From the NCBI GenBank assembly GCA_947167745.1, contig CAMVJE010000022.1, forward strand, positions 1-22,445: DNA of 22,445 bases, written 5' to 3'. Numbering within the stretch: the stretch's first letter is position 1; every line of letters begins with the position of its first letter. Position numbers and translations under genes: made by a program. The notes beneath the pieces are model-generated. The model made no database searches, was not told the DNA's origin, and was given only the letters and a program-made list of their open reading frames with translations. This document shows, piece after piece, positions 21,323 to 22,445 of the stretch. Origin of the DNA: an uncultured Treponema sp. GTDB taxonomy: Bacteria; Spirochaetota; Spirochaetia; Treponematales; Treponemataceae.

Positions 21323-21585
21323 GTGACAGTTTTCTTGGATTCAAATATTATTCTTGATATTTTCCTTAAAAATAAAGATTTTTACGCACTATTGCAGGCA
21401 TAGACGAGGCTTGTATAAAAAATGCACTTAACTCTTCTTGGAGTGATTTTGAAGATTCCGTGCAGCATGAGTCCGCACTTCAAATTGGGGCTGATTTCCT
21501 CGTTACAAGGAATGTAAATGATTTTAAGACAGCTTTCGTTGAGGTAATAACGCCGTCGGAATTTTTGAAGAAAGTCAGCCGATAA
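21323..21585 (+). pseudogene. PIN-domain toxin remnant with internal deletion and frame break
   Basis: The first part from GTG 21323 encodes MTVFLDSNIILDIFLKNKDF (a PIN N-terminus with the first metal-binding Asp) and stops at TAG 21401. A second frame encodes AGIDEACIKNALNSSWSDFED, then GADFLVTRNVNDFKTA and ITPSEFLKKVSR, ending at TAA 21583-21585. That is the C-terminal third of a PIN protein with its acidic cluster and VTRN motif. Together the pieces make about 85 residues against roughly 140 for the family. The central segment carrying the conserved Glu is missing, and the halves are out of frame by one step near 21391-21401. The gene should therefore be non-functional. Confidence 0.83.
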
Positions 21586-21595
21586 ATATCGAACT

Positions 21596-22445
21596 TCAGT
21601 GGCTAAGTAAAAACTCAGCACAGCCCAATTCAGTGGATTCAGTCATACTCGCCCCGCAGGAAAGAAAGAGGTTTATAAATTCATCTAGTCGATTTGCAAT
21701 TTTTAATCTTTCATCAAAAGAAGCTGAAAAAAATTTTTGTCGCTGACTGGCAATAAAAACAACTAATGGTGTTACTTCAAAATTTCCCCTGTGCATTACC
21801 GTTTCGGCTTTTTCCTTGAATTCTGTCAAAAACATTTTTAATGTTTCCCAAGATTCATAATCTATGCAACGAAAGATAAAAATGTCTGGCATTTTCACAA
21901 CATTGCCTTTTGCGTCGCTAAAGTTCGGTACAAGGTCATTCACCTTTGTTATCGTCGCCCCCCTTTGCAAGAGTTTTCGACAAGTTTTTACATCATTCAT
22001 TTCTGCTGCATAATATAAAGCCGTAATGCCGTTTTTGCTTGTAAAAGAATCTACATTTTTTGTGCGAGAAATGAAGTAATCTGTGATTTCATCAAATGCT
22101 GGAAGTTGTAGCTCTTTTGTCGCAAGACCGTAGTAAAGAGGAGTAAACTCATCTTCCATCATTTGAAAACCTTTTGCAAAATCTGAAGAGCCAGATTGAT
22201 ATTCTTGTTTGTACGCACGTTTTTCTTCTTCAGTAAATCCTGGAACTGCAAGATTTTTCCAAATATAATTATCTTTATTTTGAGGCATATTTTTTATCAT
22301 CTTCATTCGTTCAATACCTCTCAAAAGCGGATAGCGTCGAGAGAGAACATAATACAAAGGAGAAAATTCATCAGCAGAAATTCTATAAGTCTGAAAGTCT
22401 TCGTCAGAAATTTTGTCTGCAATGCGTTTTACAAAGTCTACATCA
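21596..22445 (-). CDS. Ankyrin-repeat protein, C-terminal part (runs off right edge)
   Basis: The minus-strand frame is open from the window edge (DVDFVKRIADKISDEDFQTY) to the stop at 21598-21596, about 282 residues; the N-terminus is missing. The clearest ankyrin unit is GITALYYAAEMNDVKTCRKL followed by LQRGATI. More diverged units are EFSPLYYVLSRRYPLLRGIE, EFTPLYYGLATKELQLPAFD and EVTPLVVFIASQRQ, with a final FINLFLSCGASMT. Ankyrin repeats mediate protein contacts; the partner is unknown. A TTG at 22357 could be taken as a start, but the conserved DEFSPLYY motif begins upstream of it, so the gene most likely continues beyond the window. It converges on the decayed toxin gene, 10 bp away. 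Confidence 0.75.
   Translation of the reverse strand, partial: DVDFVKRIADKISDEDFQTYRISADEFSPLYYVLSRRYPLLRGIERMKMIKNMPQNKDNYIWKNLAVPGFTEEEKRAYKQEYQSGSSDFAKGFQMMEDEFTPLYYGLATKELQLPAFDEITDYFISRTKNVDSFTSKNGITALYYAAEMNDVKTCRKLLQRGATITKVNDLVPNFSDAKGNVVKMPDIFIFRCIDYESWETLKMFLTEFKEKAETVMHRGNFEVTPLVVFIASQRQKFFSASFDERLKIANRLDEFINLFLSCGASMTESTELGCAEFLLSH

Noticed and set aside
1..22445. Search for CRISPR arrays, insertion sequences, tRNA genes or a defence island
   Set aside because: Repeats are short-period arrays or hairpins without unique spacers of constant length; no transposase, cas, tRNA fold or defence nuclease other than the PIN toxins was recognised.

Overview
The window looks like a chromosomal segment of a host-associated Treponema (Spirochaetota). 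That assignment rests on family recognition, not a database search. The clues are spirochaete-style lipoprotein signals, ParAB, a FIST-domain protein paired with a membrane-free chemoreceptor, a tandem cyclic-nucleotide-binding regulator, a GroEL ending in a short GMGMDY tail, moderate G+C, and gaps packed with hairpin and short-period repeats. No rRNA, tRNA, CRISPR array, transposase or phage gene was seen.

Layout. (1) 1-583, minus: 5' part of a SAM-dependent methyltransferase that runs off the left edge. (2) 584-942: a repeat-filled divergent gap ending in a palindrome built from two parS half-sites, then parA-parB (plus). (3) 3058-6019: an ABC importer of the TrpXYZ-like class. Its lipoprotein receptor (minus) is divergent from the permease and ATPase (plus). 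(4) 6146-9203: a DUF1015 protein (minus) divergent from rpoN, sigma-54 (plus). (5) 9204-10029: a PIN toxin with a Phd/YefM-type antitoxin (minus). (6) 10030-12243: a PHP phosphoesterase (minus) divergent from a double cyclic-nucleotide-domain regulator (plus). (7) 12310-14337, minus: FIST sensor followed by a soluble chemoreceptor. (8) 14409-18997, minus: a secreted heparinase II/III-like polysaccharide lyase, RNase HI, a lipoprotein and a small outer-membrane-type protein. (9) 19163-20794: groL, with no groES beside it and a hairpin in its leader. (10) 21085-21585: an intact antitoxin gene followed by a PIN toxin gene broken by an internal deletion. (11) 21596-22445, minus: an ankyrin-repeat protein that runs off the right edge.

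The genes form small functional sets rather than one large system: segregation (parAB), nutrient uptake (ABC importer), ligand sensing feeding chemotaxis (FIST with receptor), polysaccharide use (lyase with envelope proteins), and two toxin-antitoxin loci, one decayed. The most unusual signals lie between the genes. There are three kinds of repeat: inverted arrays with a 9-10 bp period, mosaics of short hairpins often capped by GNRA loops, and AT-rich heptad arrays. Several -10 hexamers sit 6-9 bases before a start codon with no Shine-Dalgarno sequence, which suggests frequent leaderless or near-leaderless transcripts.
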